This document shows, in pieces, positions 1 to 3,981 of a stretch of 5,601 bases of DNA. The stretch's first letter is position 1. Each line of letters begins with the position of its first letter. The position numbers and the translations under genes are program-made. This DNA is from Bacteriovorax stolpii. Its GTDB lineage: Bacteria > Bdellovibrionota > Bacteriovoracia > Bacteriovoracales > Bacteriovoracaceae. The DNA lies in the NCBI GenBank assembly GCA_945890905.1, contig CAMDDI010000213.1, positions 1 through 5,601 on the forward strand, written 5' to 3'. The notes beneath the pieces were generated by a model, which searched no databases, was not told the origin of the DNA, and was given only the letters and a program-made list of their open reading frames with translations.

Positions 1-687
1 AAAGATAATCTTCCGGAGGGATCAGTTTCACTAATTGAAACTCGCGAAGACGTAGCCGAACTTTTAAGTTTGCATCAATATATTGATCTTATGGTTCCGA
101 GGGGTGGAAGTGCTCTGATTGAGCATGTCCGCAAGCACGCCACCATGCCGGTGGTGGCCCATGATAAAGGTCTGTGCCACATTTATGTTCACTCCGATGC
201 GGAATCATCGAAAGTCATTCCGGTCATTCTTAATGCAAAAACTCAGCGCCCGGGAGTTTGTAATGCTGTAGAGACTCTTCTGCTTCATGAGAAATATCCT
301 CATAACGATCAAGTGATAGAAGCACTTCAAAACGCTCAGGTGGAAATTCTTCAAGACTATGATACTGAATTTTTGGACATGAAAATTTCTCTCAAAATCG
401 TTAAAGATGAAAATGAGGCCATCGCTCATATTCAAAAGCATTCTTCTCATCACACTGAAGCCATTCTCGCTCAAGATCCAAACGTCATTGAGAAGTTTTT
501 AAATGAGCTGGATGCATCCGCCATAGTGGTAAATGCCTCTACCCGCTTTAATGATGGCGGAGAATTGGGACTCGGTGCTGAACTTGGTATATCCACTTCA
601 AAACTTCATGCCTACGGGCCCATGGGTGCAAAAGAGATGACTACAACCCGCTTCCTTGTGACTGGAAGTGGACAAATAAGAAAATAA
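1..687 (+). CDS. proA: Glutamate-5-semialdehyde dehydrogenase (gamma-glutamyl phosphate reductase), 3' part
   Basis: The frame is open from base 1 to the TAA at 685-687. It gives the last 228 residues of a protein that is usually about 415-420 residues, so roughly the N-terminal 45% lies outside the window. ProA reduces gamma-glutamyl phosphate with NADPH to glutamate-5-semialdehyde, the second step of proline synthesis, in the cytoplasm. Recognition rests on the block LNAKTQRPGVCNAVETLL, whose cysteine (visible residue 87, codon 259-261) is the expected catalytic nucleophile of this aldehyde dehydrogenase family. Upstream of it is the conserved IDLMVPRGG segment, and the C-terminal signature runs NASTRFNDGGELGLGAE, then GISTSKLHAYGPMG and TTTRFLVTG. 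The gene ends 10 bp before yajQ and its stop codon overlaps the yajQ ribosome binding site, so the two are probably cotranscribed. No proB is visible. The visible part shows no sign of damage. Confidence 0.96.
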   Translation, partial: KDNLPEGSVSLIETREDVAELLSLHQYIDLMVPRGGSALIEHVRKHATMPVVAHDKGLCHIYVHSDAESSKVIPVILNAKTQRPGVCNAVETLLLHEKYPHNDQVIEALQNAQVEILQDYDTEFLDMKISLKIVKDENEAIAHIQKHSSHHTEAILAQDPNVIEKFLNELDASAIVVNASTRFNDGGELGLGAELGISTSKLHAYGPMGAKEMTTTRFLVTGSGQIRK

Positions 688-697
688 GGAATTAGTT

Positions 698-1192
698 ATG
701 GCCTCATTTGATTTGGTTTCAAAAATTGACGAGATGGAATTGCATAATGCTCTTAAAAATACCGAGAAGATGATCGCGGGCCGGTTTGATTTTAAGGGCT
801 CTGAATGCACGGCAGAGTTCAAAGAAAAAGATAACGTCATTGAGCTTAAGGGTGAGAGTGAAATGCAGGTGAAAGGCATTCTTGATATCCTTCGCACCCA
901 GATGGGTAAACGCGGAATTGGATTTCGGGGAATGAAAGAATCAGATATTGAGAGCTCTGGTCTTAAAGTAAAAAAGATGAAGCTCTCTCTCACTTCTGGC
1001 TTTGATAAAGATGCTCAGAAACTTATGAACCGTCTTATCAAAGAATCAGGCTTTAAGGGCAAAACTCAGTACATGGATGAGAAGTATCGGGTAGAATCAA
1101 AGTCCATTGATGATCTGCAAGTGCTTTATCAGTTTCTTCGCACTCATAAAGATATGACTTTGGAGCTTCATATGGAGAATATGAAGCGTTGA
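698..1192 (+). CDS. yajQ: YajQ family nucleotide-binding protein (UPF0234/DUF520)
   Basis: This 164-residue protein matches the full family length (about 160-165). It opens with the characteristic SFDLVSKID (residues 3-11). RFDFKG follows at 29-34, and the C-terminal half contains DEKYRVESKSIDDLQ at 127-141; all three blocks are typical of YajQ. The family folds as two ferredoxin-like domains. A Xanthomonas member has been reported to bind cyclic di-GMP and act with a transcription factor; whether this copy does so cannot be read from sequence. It is predicted to be cytoplasmic, with no signal peptide or membrane segment. The ATG at 698 is supported by AAGGA at 686-690, seven bases upstream, which overlaps the proA stop. 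Cotranscription with proA is likely from spacing, but I know of no functional link to proline synthesis. I see no convincing terminator after it. Confidence 0.93.
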   Translation: MASFDLVSKIDEMELHNALKNTEKMIAGRFDFKGSECTAEFKEKDNVIELKGESEMQVKGILDILRTQMGKRGIGFRGMKESDIESSGLKVKKMKLSLTSGFDKDAQKLMNRLIKESGFKGKTQYMDEKYRVESKSIDDLQVLYQFLRTHKDMTLELHMENMKR

Positions 1193-1224
1193 AAATATTC
1201 GGGCACTTAGCATTTCAAGGCAAA

Positions 1225-1250
1225 GAGAATGTTCTCGAATCACTCAGTGA
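1225..1250. promoter_or_regulatory. Two adjacent short dyads after yajQ
   Basis: GAGAA-TG-TTCTC (1225-1236) is followed by TCACT-C-AGTGA (1240-1250). Both are short inverted repeats with tiny loops, more like protein-binding dyads than RNA terminators, and no T-run follows. They lie about 45-70 bp upstream of the TATAAT box at 1295. An operator role is a guess. Confidence 0.2.
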
Positions 1251-1267
1251 AACCATTAGAAAATGAA

Positions 1268-1300
1268 CAGTTTTTGGTCAGTTTCTTTTGCATCTATAAT
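1268..1300 (+). promoter_or_regulatory. Probable promoter of the exported-protein gene, with direct repeats
   Basis: A perfect TATAAT lies at 1295-1300 and would place the transcript start near 1307. No good -35 box exists: the best 17-bp-spaced hexamer is TTTTGG at 1272-1277, and TTGGTC at 1274-1279 sits only 15 bp away. Instead, CAGTTT occurs twice (1268-1273 and 1279-1284), 11 bp apart or one helical turn. That is the kind of arrangement seen where an activator substitutes for a weak -35. The TATAAT is seen directly; the activator is inference. Confidence 0.5.
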
Positions 1301-1355
1301 TTTTTCAAAATCGCATGGGTAAATCGTTATTGCTTCTACAATTGAAAGCATTAAC

Positions 1356-1360
1356 AGGAG
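1356..1360 (+). promoter_or_regulatory. Ribosome binding site that decides the start at 1366
   Basis: AGGAG lies five bases before the ATG at 1366, and that ATG begins a classic signal peptide. The in-frame ATG at 1315 has no Shine-Dalgarno sequence and would lie only about 8 bases after the predicted transcript start, so it is rejected. Confidence 0.75.
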
Positions 1361-1365
1361 ATCTT

Positions 1366-1773
1366 ATGAAAAAAATTACGTTGCTTGCATTACTTTTAAC
1401 CTCGCAGATCGCGCTTTCCGCTTCGACACTAGAGTGCTTGTTTGCTGTGAAAAAAAAAGGTAACTATGACCTTGAATCAGTAAAAAAATCAGTAGAACTC
1501 AAAGAGCCAAATTTGGATCCGATTATCATCGCACCTGAGCTGAATTATAAATTTGCTTCTTTGGATTTTGAGAGCACAGAACTTAGATACAAGATAACAA
1601 TTTCAGCCTCCAGTTCAACTTTAGAAAACAGAATTGAGGCTGATATCAAAGATTTGAAAAAAGGGACTTTAAGTACTGCCAAAGGAATTAATGAGCTTAA
1701 CTCAACAATCTCTCGTACTGATAGTTATGGTGATCCCTCGGAAGGAGTGGCTGCAGTTTGTACCTTAAAGTAA
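1366..1773 (+). CDS. Small exported protein of unknown function
   Basis: This 135-residue protein has an unmistakable Sec signal peptide: MKK followed by the hydrophobic stretch ITLLALLLTSQIAL. Cleavage is likely after residue 18 or 19 (ALS|A or LSA|S). There is no lipobox, since the first cysteine sits in TLEC, so the product should be periplasmic or secreted rather than a lipoprotein. The mature part of about 116 residues has exactly two cysteines, C24 near its start and C132 four residues from its end, well placed for a disulfide joining the two termini. The body is rich in Ser, Thr, Lys and Glu with alternating hydrophobic residues, suggesting beta strands. I do not recognise the family. 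It has its own TATAAT promoter and a hairpin terminator, so it appears to be a monocistronic unit. The same frame is open upstream to an ATG at 1315, but the ribosome binding site favours 1366. Confidence 0.85.
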   Translation: MKKITLLALLLTSQIALSASTLECLFAVKKKGNYDLESVKKSVELKEPNLDPIIIAPELNYKFASLDFESTELRYKITISASSSTLENRIEADIKDLKKGTLSTAKGINELNSTISRTDSYGDPSEGVAAVCTLK

Positions 1774-1787
1774 AGTAGTGATCTTTT

Positions 1788-1821
1788 CTGACTACAACTT
1801 TAGAGTCAGCTTTTTATCTTT
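1788..1821 (+). terminator. Rho-independent terminator of the exported-protein gene
   Basis: CTGACT (1788-1793) pairs with AGTCAG (1804-1809) across a 10-base loop and is followed by CTTTTTATCTTT. The stem is short (6 bp), but its position 15 bases after the stop codon and the T-rich tail make it a reasonable terminator. Confidence 0.6.
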
Positions 1822-1930
1822 AGGTTTCTAACCAAAAACAGATTGAAAGCTCCCTGGAAATATAGCAAAAAAAAAGCCTATCAGTAAACCTGGAATGAGC
1901 CCTCGATCATCAGACTAAAAGAAATCAATT

Positions 1931-1963
1931 CATGAAGGCAGGCGTTTAAAGCTGGCCTTCATG
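1931..1963. repeat. Strong hairpin, possible minus-strand terminator
   Basis: CATGAAGGC (1931-1939) is perfectly inverted at 1955-1963 (GCCTTCATG) around a 15-base loop. Read on the minus strand, the stop codon of the Glu-rich frame (1946-1948) falls in the loop and the hairpin is followed by AATTGATTTCTTTT, which is moderately U-rich. It could therefore end a minus-strand transcript. On the plus strand no T-run follows. It could also be a structured element of an untranslated RNA. Confidence 0.45.
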
Positions 1964-2094
1964 CTTCAGCATAGATTCCTCAGACTTTAAGAGTAAATGA
2001 TCTTCATGTTCCTTATGGATGGCTTCTTGCTCAGCCTCCAGCTCTTCCTCTTCTTGGAGGTTATAACTCTATTAAATGCACCCAATGATGACAT
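1946..2094 (-). pseudogene. Possible small Glu-rich coding remnant with a frame change
   Basis: On the minus strand, 2068-1946 is open for 40 codons and reads like a charged helix, including NLQEEEELEAEQEA and later SEESMLKHEGQL before TAA. It has no ATG, GTG or TTG start before a late internal Met. An ATG at 2094 in another frame begins MSSLGAFNRVI and reaches the region just where the Glu-rich frame opens. A one-base frame change near 2063-2065 would join them into a protein of about 49 residues, ending in the hairpin at 1931-1963. It could be a decayed gene, a sequencing error, a frameshifted gene or chance, since Glu codons naturally give long open frames. Confidence is low. Confidence 0.25.
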
Positions 2095-2148
2095 TACCCA
2101 GGCCTTGAAGTATCTTAACCGCACCAATAAGCTGCTAAGGAGCCAACT

Positions 2149-2559
2149 ATGTCACTCATGGACCAAGTTAATAATGATATCAAAGAGGCCATGAAGGCCA
2201 AGCAACAAGACAAACTCGATGCTCTTCGCATGCTCAAAGCAGAGTTTATCAAAAATAATACATCAACTAAACCAACCGATGAACTTTCAGTGACAGTTGG
2301 TCACGTGAAAAGAATTCAAGACTCTTTAGAGATGTATCAGGCCGGAACTCCTGCTTACGATAAAATTATCGCTGAGCTTGAAGTGGTCAAAGTTTATTTA
2401 CCAAAGGCCATGGAAGAATCAGAAGTGGTAGCGGCCATCGCCGATATTAAAGCTCGTGGGGCCAAAGATATGGGAGCGATTATGAAAGAATTGCAGCCTA
2501 TGATTAAAGGTAAATTTGATGGAAAGCGCGCTTCTGACTTAGTGAAAGCTGCTCTCTAA
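2149..2559 (+). CDS. yqeY: YqeY/GatB-tail family protein
   Basis: At 136 residues this is slightly shorter than the usual 145-150 of the family. Typical features are the N-terminal helix MDQVNNDIKEAMKAKQQDKL followed by ALRMLKAEF, the central YLPKAM segment, and the C-terminal KDMGAIMKELQPMIKGKFDG with KRASDLVKAAL. The family is all-helical and related to the C-terminal domain of GatB that contacts tRNA in the glutamyl/aspartyl-tRNA amidotransferase. The function of free-standing YqeY proteins is not settled, and a role near tRNA or translation is inference. AAGGAG (2137-2142) lies six bases before the ATG at 2149; a second ATG at 2158 is less well placed. It is the first gene of a pair with the M24 protein, whose start lies two bases after this stop. 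In many bacteria yqeY follows rpsU, but no S21 gene is visible upstream here. Confidence 0.92.
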   Translation: MSLMDQVNNDIKEAMKAKQQDKLDALRMLKAEFIKNNTSTKPTDELSVTVGHVKRIQDSLEMYQAGTPAYDKIIAELEVVKVYLPKAMEESEVVAAIADIKARGAKDMGAIMKELQPMIKGKFDGKRASDLVKAAL

Positions 2560-2561
2560 AA

Positions 2562-3227
2562 ATGGGCATTCAAGATTTTGGTCCTCACTTTAATCTTGAA
2601 ACTTTTTACCGGGCCCGTAATGTGGCCCGGGATATCACTTTCGAGCTCTCAAGTCTTATTCGTCCGGGAATGACCGAAGCCCAAGCTCACCAATTCTATA
2701 AAGAGCTCTCAGAGAAATACGGAATCCAAAAACAGTGGCATCCACCTAAGTTGCGCTTTGGACCTAATACCCTGAAAAATTTTCGAGATGAATCCGCACC
2801 CCACTTGCTCCAAGAAGAAGATATTTTTTTTATTGATATCGGTCCAGTTATCGAAGGGCATGAAGCCGATTATGGTGAAACCTTTGTTCTAGGAAATATC
2901 TTTGATCAAAAGCATATCGCCGATTGTTCTCAAAAAGTTTTCCATGAAGTCAGCCAGTTCTGGAAAACTCATCCCTGTCAGGGGGATGAGCTTTATGAAT
3001 TTGCTAAAAAAAGATCGGCCCATTATGGATATCATTTAAATATGGGAAGTGATGGTCACCGCATCGGGGACTTCCCTCACCATATCTTCTTTAAGGGTGG
3101 ACTCTTAGAATGCGAAGAAAACCTCGTACCGAATGCGTGGATTCTGGAAATTCATCTGTGGAATCAGCAAAGAAGCTTTGGGGCCTTTTTCGAGGACATC
3201 CTCACGACTCAAGATCTTAATGCCTAA
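2562..3227 (+). CDS. M24-family (pita-bread fold) metallopeptidase-like protein
   Basis: This 221-residue protein consists of a single M24 domain, the fold of methionine aminopeptidase, Xaa-Pro aminopeptidase and creatinase. All five expected metal ligands can be placed: D92 in FIDIG, D103 eleven residues on in HEADYGET, H166 in DGHRIG, E196 in WILEIHL and E211 in FFEDIL. Histidines at 173-174 could serve as the second catalytic histidine. QWHPPKLRFGPNT (58-70) resembles the substrate-side segment of M24 peptidases. With all ligands present, a two-metal hydrolase is likely, but the substrate is unknown. The HPP and WNQQ segments are unlike housekeeping MetAP, so I do not call it map. It has no signal peptide, so it should be cytoplasmic. 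The start lies two bases after the yqeY stop with no good Shine-Dalgarno sequence, suggesting translational coupling. A strong terminator follows four bases after the stop. Confidence 0.85.
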   Translation: MGIQDFGPHFNLETFYRARNVARDITFELSSLIRPGMTEAQAHQFYKELSEKYGIQKQWHPPKLRFGPNTLKNFRDESAPHLLQEEDIFFIDIGPVIEGHEADYGETFVLGNIFDQKHIADCSQKVFHEVSQFWKTHPCQGDELYEFAKKRSAHYGYHLNMGSDGHRIGDFPHHIFFKGGLLECEENLVPNAWILEIHLWNQQRSFGAFFEDILTTQDLNA

Positions 3228-3230
3228 AAC

Positions 3231-3260
3231 AAAAAAGCTCCCTTTCAGGAGCTTTTTTTT
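3231..3260 (+). terminator. Strong Rho-independent terminator of the yqeY-M24 operon
   Basis: GCTCC (3237-3241) pairs with GGAGC (3248-3252) around CTTTCA. The stem extends through A6 (3231-3236) pairing with T's, and eight T's follow at 3253-3260. The A-run on the other side makes it potentially bidirectional. Confidence 0.9.
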
Positions 3261-3274
3261 GGTTTCGTTTTAAG

Positions 3275-3305
3275 GTGAAGTCATCGCCTATCATGATGAT
3301 TTCAC
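3275..3305. repeat. Eleven-bp inverted repeat upstream of the 38-residue peptide gene
   Basis: GTGAAGTCATC (3275-3285) pairs with GATGATTTCAC (3295-3305), with one G-T wobble and a 9-base loop. A perfect 8-bp palindrome, ATCATGAT, lies at 3290-3297. No T-run follows, so it is not a terminator. It lies 78-108 bp upstream of the ATG at 3383, where an operator or a leader-RNA hairpin would sit. Confidence 0.45.
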
Positions 3306-3382
3306 TCCCTATATGAAAATAGATTTATGGTTTTGAACATATCCTCCGAAGAATACTTGAGTGCTTTAATCTAGAGGGGTTT

Positions 3383-3499
3383 ATGAAGAGATACATTTTT
3401 ATTTTGTTTTTTGGTTTGTGGGCAATCAAGTCGTCCTACGCTCACACCAATCTCCCTTTAATACAAAATAACAATTTAGAAATTACTACTATTCGTTAG
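3383..3499 (+). CDS. 38-residue secreted peptide precursor
   Basis: A short gene of 38 codons with the build of an exported pre-peptide: basic MKR, a hydrophobic core YIFILFFGLWAI, then KSSYA with a good signal peptidase I site after residue 20 (S-Y-A). The predicted mature peptide is HTNLPLIQNNNLEITTIR, only 18 residues, with no cysteine and a central Asn run. AGAGGGG (3373-3379) provides a Shine-Dalgarno-like sequence three to five bases before the ATG. The gene lies between the terminator at 3231-3260 and a hairpin that begins four bases after its stop. It converges on the 34-residue microprotein gene. It could be a signalling or antimicrobial-type peptide, or the surviving start of a longer gene truncated by a stop. 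The clean flanking signals favour an intact small gene. I recognise no family and find no convincing promoter. Confidence 0.55.
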   Translation: MKRYIFILFFGLWAIKSSYAHTNLPLIQNNNLEITTIR

Positions 3500-3503
3500 T
3501 CTG

Positions 3504-3527
3504 TTGGCCCCACCATTTGGGGGCCAA
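3504..3527. terminator. Shared hairpin between two convergent small genes
   Basis: TTGGCCCC (3504-3511) is perfectly inverted at 3520-3527 (GGGGCCAA) around an 8-base loop. It sits four bases after the stop of the plus-strand peptide gene and three bases after the stop of the minus-strand 34-residue gene, so it most likely ends both transcripts. Neither strand has a real T-run after it, so termination may be leaky or need a factor. Confidence 0.6.
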
Positions 3528-3530
3528 TCA

Positions 3531-3635
3531 TTACTTGCGTACTTCTACTGTAACCCGTTTGTACGACCGATGCTGAAGCATCAGACTCACAACCATCATC
3601 GACATTAAACCACCTAAAACAAGCATCATTTCCAT
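3531..3635 (-). CDS. 34-residue single-span membrane microprotein
   Basis: On the minus strand, an ATG at 3635-3633 starts a 34-codon frame ending TAA at 3533-3531. The N-terminal MEM leads into a membrane span (about residues 3-20, MMLVLGGLMSMMVVSLML) with seven Met in the first 19 residues. A basic tail follows, QHRSYKRVTVEVRK. The charge pattern predicts N-out, C-in in the inner membrane. AAGGAG (plus-strand 3642-3647) is six bases before the start, an excellent ribosome binding site. A near-consensus sigma-54 promoter lies about 85-100 bp upstream and a hairpin lies three bases after the stop, so the full unit is visible. It resembles the 29-residue gene at 3889-3978. Candidate roles are a small regulator of a membrane complex, a small-subunit partner or a type I-toxin-like peptide; sequence alone does not decide. 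Confidence 0.72.
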   Translation of the reverse strand: MEMMLVLGGLMSMMVVSLMLQHRSYKRVTVEVRK

Positions 3636-3641
3636 TTTAGA

Positions 3642-3647
3642 CTCCTT
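3642..3647 (-). promoter_or_regulatory. Strong ribosome binding site of the 34-residue gene
   Basis: On the minus strand AAGGAG is followed by TCTAAA and then ATG. The six-base spacing and full hexamer are better than for several of the larger genes here and are the main reason to accept such a short frame as a gene. Confidence 0.75.
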
Positions 3648-3720
3648 CATGAGTAGGGTTTTTGCTTCCGTGCAAGTCAGTTAAGGTGTCCGTCCTGGAT
3701 GCCTTCTTGGATTCCTATAA

Positions 3721-3737
3721 AGCACTATTCGTGCCAA
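3721..3737 (-). promoter_or_regulatory. Sigma-54 (RpoN) promoter
   Basis: Read on the minus strand the site is TTGGCACGAATAGTGCT. The known consensus is TGGCACG-N4-TTGCW. Here TGGCACG is perfect, the invariant GG (3735-3734) and GC (3723-3722) are separated by exactly ten bases, and only the first T of TTGC is changed (to G). The predicted transcript start is near 3711, giving a leader of about 75 bases to the 34-residue gene. Sigma-54 promoters need an AAA+ activator bound upstream; the dyad at 3814-3829 is a candidate site. Confidence 0.72.
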
Positions 3738-3813
3738 GTTTCACAACATGATCTATCAAGTATTTAGCTCAGCCTTGGTGACATTTTCGCTCTGGTTTAA
3801 CAAAGTTGGCCCC

Positions 3814-3829
3814 AGGGCAGACTGGCCCT
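3814..3829. promoter_or_regulatory. Dyad in the position of a sigma-54 activator site
   Basis: AGGGC (3814-3818) is inverted as GCCCT (3825-3829) with a 6-base centre. The centre is about 110 bp upstream of the predicted sigma-54 start at 3711, inside the usual range for enhancer-binding proteins. The sequence also repeats TGGCCC (3807-3812 and 3823-3828). The element is short, so this is tentative. Confidence 0.25.
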
Positions 3830-3845
3830 CAATAAATTTTGAACC

Positions 3846-3873
3846 AAAAAAAACCCCTCGTTCGAGGGGTTTT
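3846..3873 (-). terminator. Strong terminator after the 29-residue gene
   Basis: On the minus strand, CCCCTC and GAGGGG close on a GAAC loop, with A-T pairs extending the stem, and eight T's follow (the A-run at 3846-3853). It begins 15 bases after the stop of the 29-residue gene. On the plus strand four T's follow, so it is strongest in the minus direction. Confidence 0.9.
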
Positions 3874-3888
3874 GAGAGACGACAACAA

Positions 3889-3978
3889 CTATTTTTTTCG
3901 GGAGGAATAGTACTGGAATAAAAGTGAGCATCCGAGGGTGGAGACCATAAACAAACCTGGTAGCATAAACGAGTCCAT
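3889..3978 (-). CDS. 29-residue single-span membrane microprotein
   Basis: On the minus strand, the ATG at 3978-3976 opens a 29-codon frame ending TAG at 3891-3889. It has an acidic N-terminus (MDS), a span FMLPGLFMVSTLGCSLLF (residues 4-21) and a basic end, QYYSSRKK, again predicting N-out, C-in. Cys17 lies late in the span and does not fit a lipobox. The start is only three bases after the stop of the 93-residue gene and its Shine-Dalgarno sequence is weak (AGAGAG), pointing to translational coupling. A strong terminator follows. Aligned without gaps one position out of register with the 34-residue protein, it matches at ML, S, SL, Q and S with K/R exchanges at the end. No functional family is recognised. 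Confidence 0.62.
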   Translation of the reverse strand: MDSFMLPGLFMVSTLGCSLLFQYYSSRKK

Positions 3979-3981
3979 ACT

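Larger units (their letters stand above)
1822..2148. other. Stretch with no firm gene between the exported protein and yqeY
   Basis: About 330 bases carry no gene I can defend. They hold a run of nine A (1865-1873), a strong hairpin (1931-1963), a Glu-rich open frame on the minus strand (1946-2068), and on the plus strand a 65-codon open frame at 1997-2194. The plus frame is Leu/Phe-rich where it is antisense to the Glu-rich frame, has no well-spaced ribosome binding site and overlaps the start of yqeY. The yqeY promoter should lie here, but I find no convincing -35/-10 pair. Confidence 0.5.

Noticed and set aside
205..474. Minus-strand open frame of 89 codons inside proA
   Set aside because: It lies antisense to a clearly conserved proA region and has no ribosome binding site; a shadow frame.
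598..993. Minus-strand open frame of 131 codons across proA and yajQ
   Set aside because: It is antisense to two well-recognised genes, and its Ser/Leu/Phe-rich composition is what reversed coding sequence gives.
1997..2194. Plus-strand open frame of 65 codons before yqeY
   Set aside because: It runs 46 bases into yqeY in another frame, has AAGAG only three bases from the ATG, and its hydrophobic start is antisense to Glu codons. The stretch LNAPNDDITQALKYLNR looks protein-like, so a small chance remains.
1961..3581. ATGCTTCAGCAT at 1961-1972 and its reverse complement at 3570-3581
   Set aside because: The word is nearly palindromic in itself and falls in unrelated reading frames with no similarity outside it; likely chance.
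3747..3920. Plus-strand frame from the ATG at 3748 of about 58 codons
   Set aside because: It has no ribosome binding site and crosses the terminator hairpin, whose inverted repeat accounts for part of the frame.
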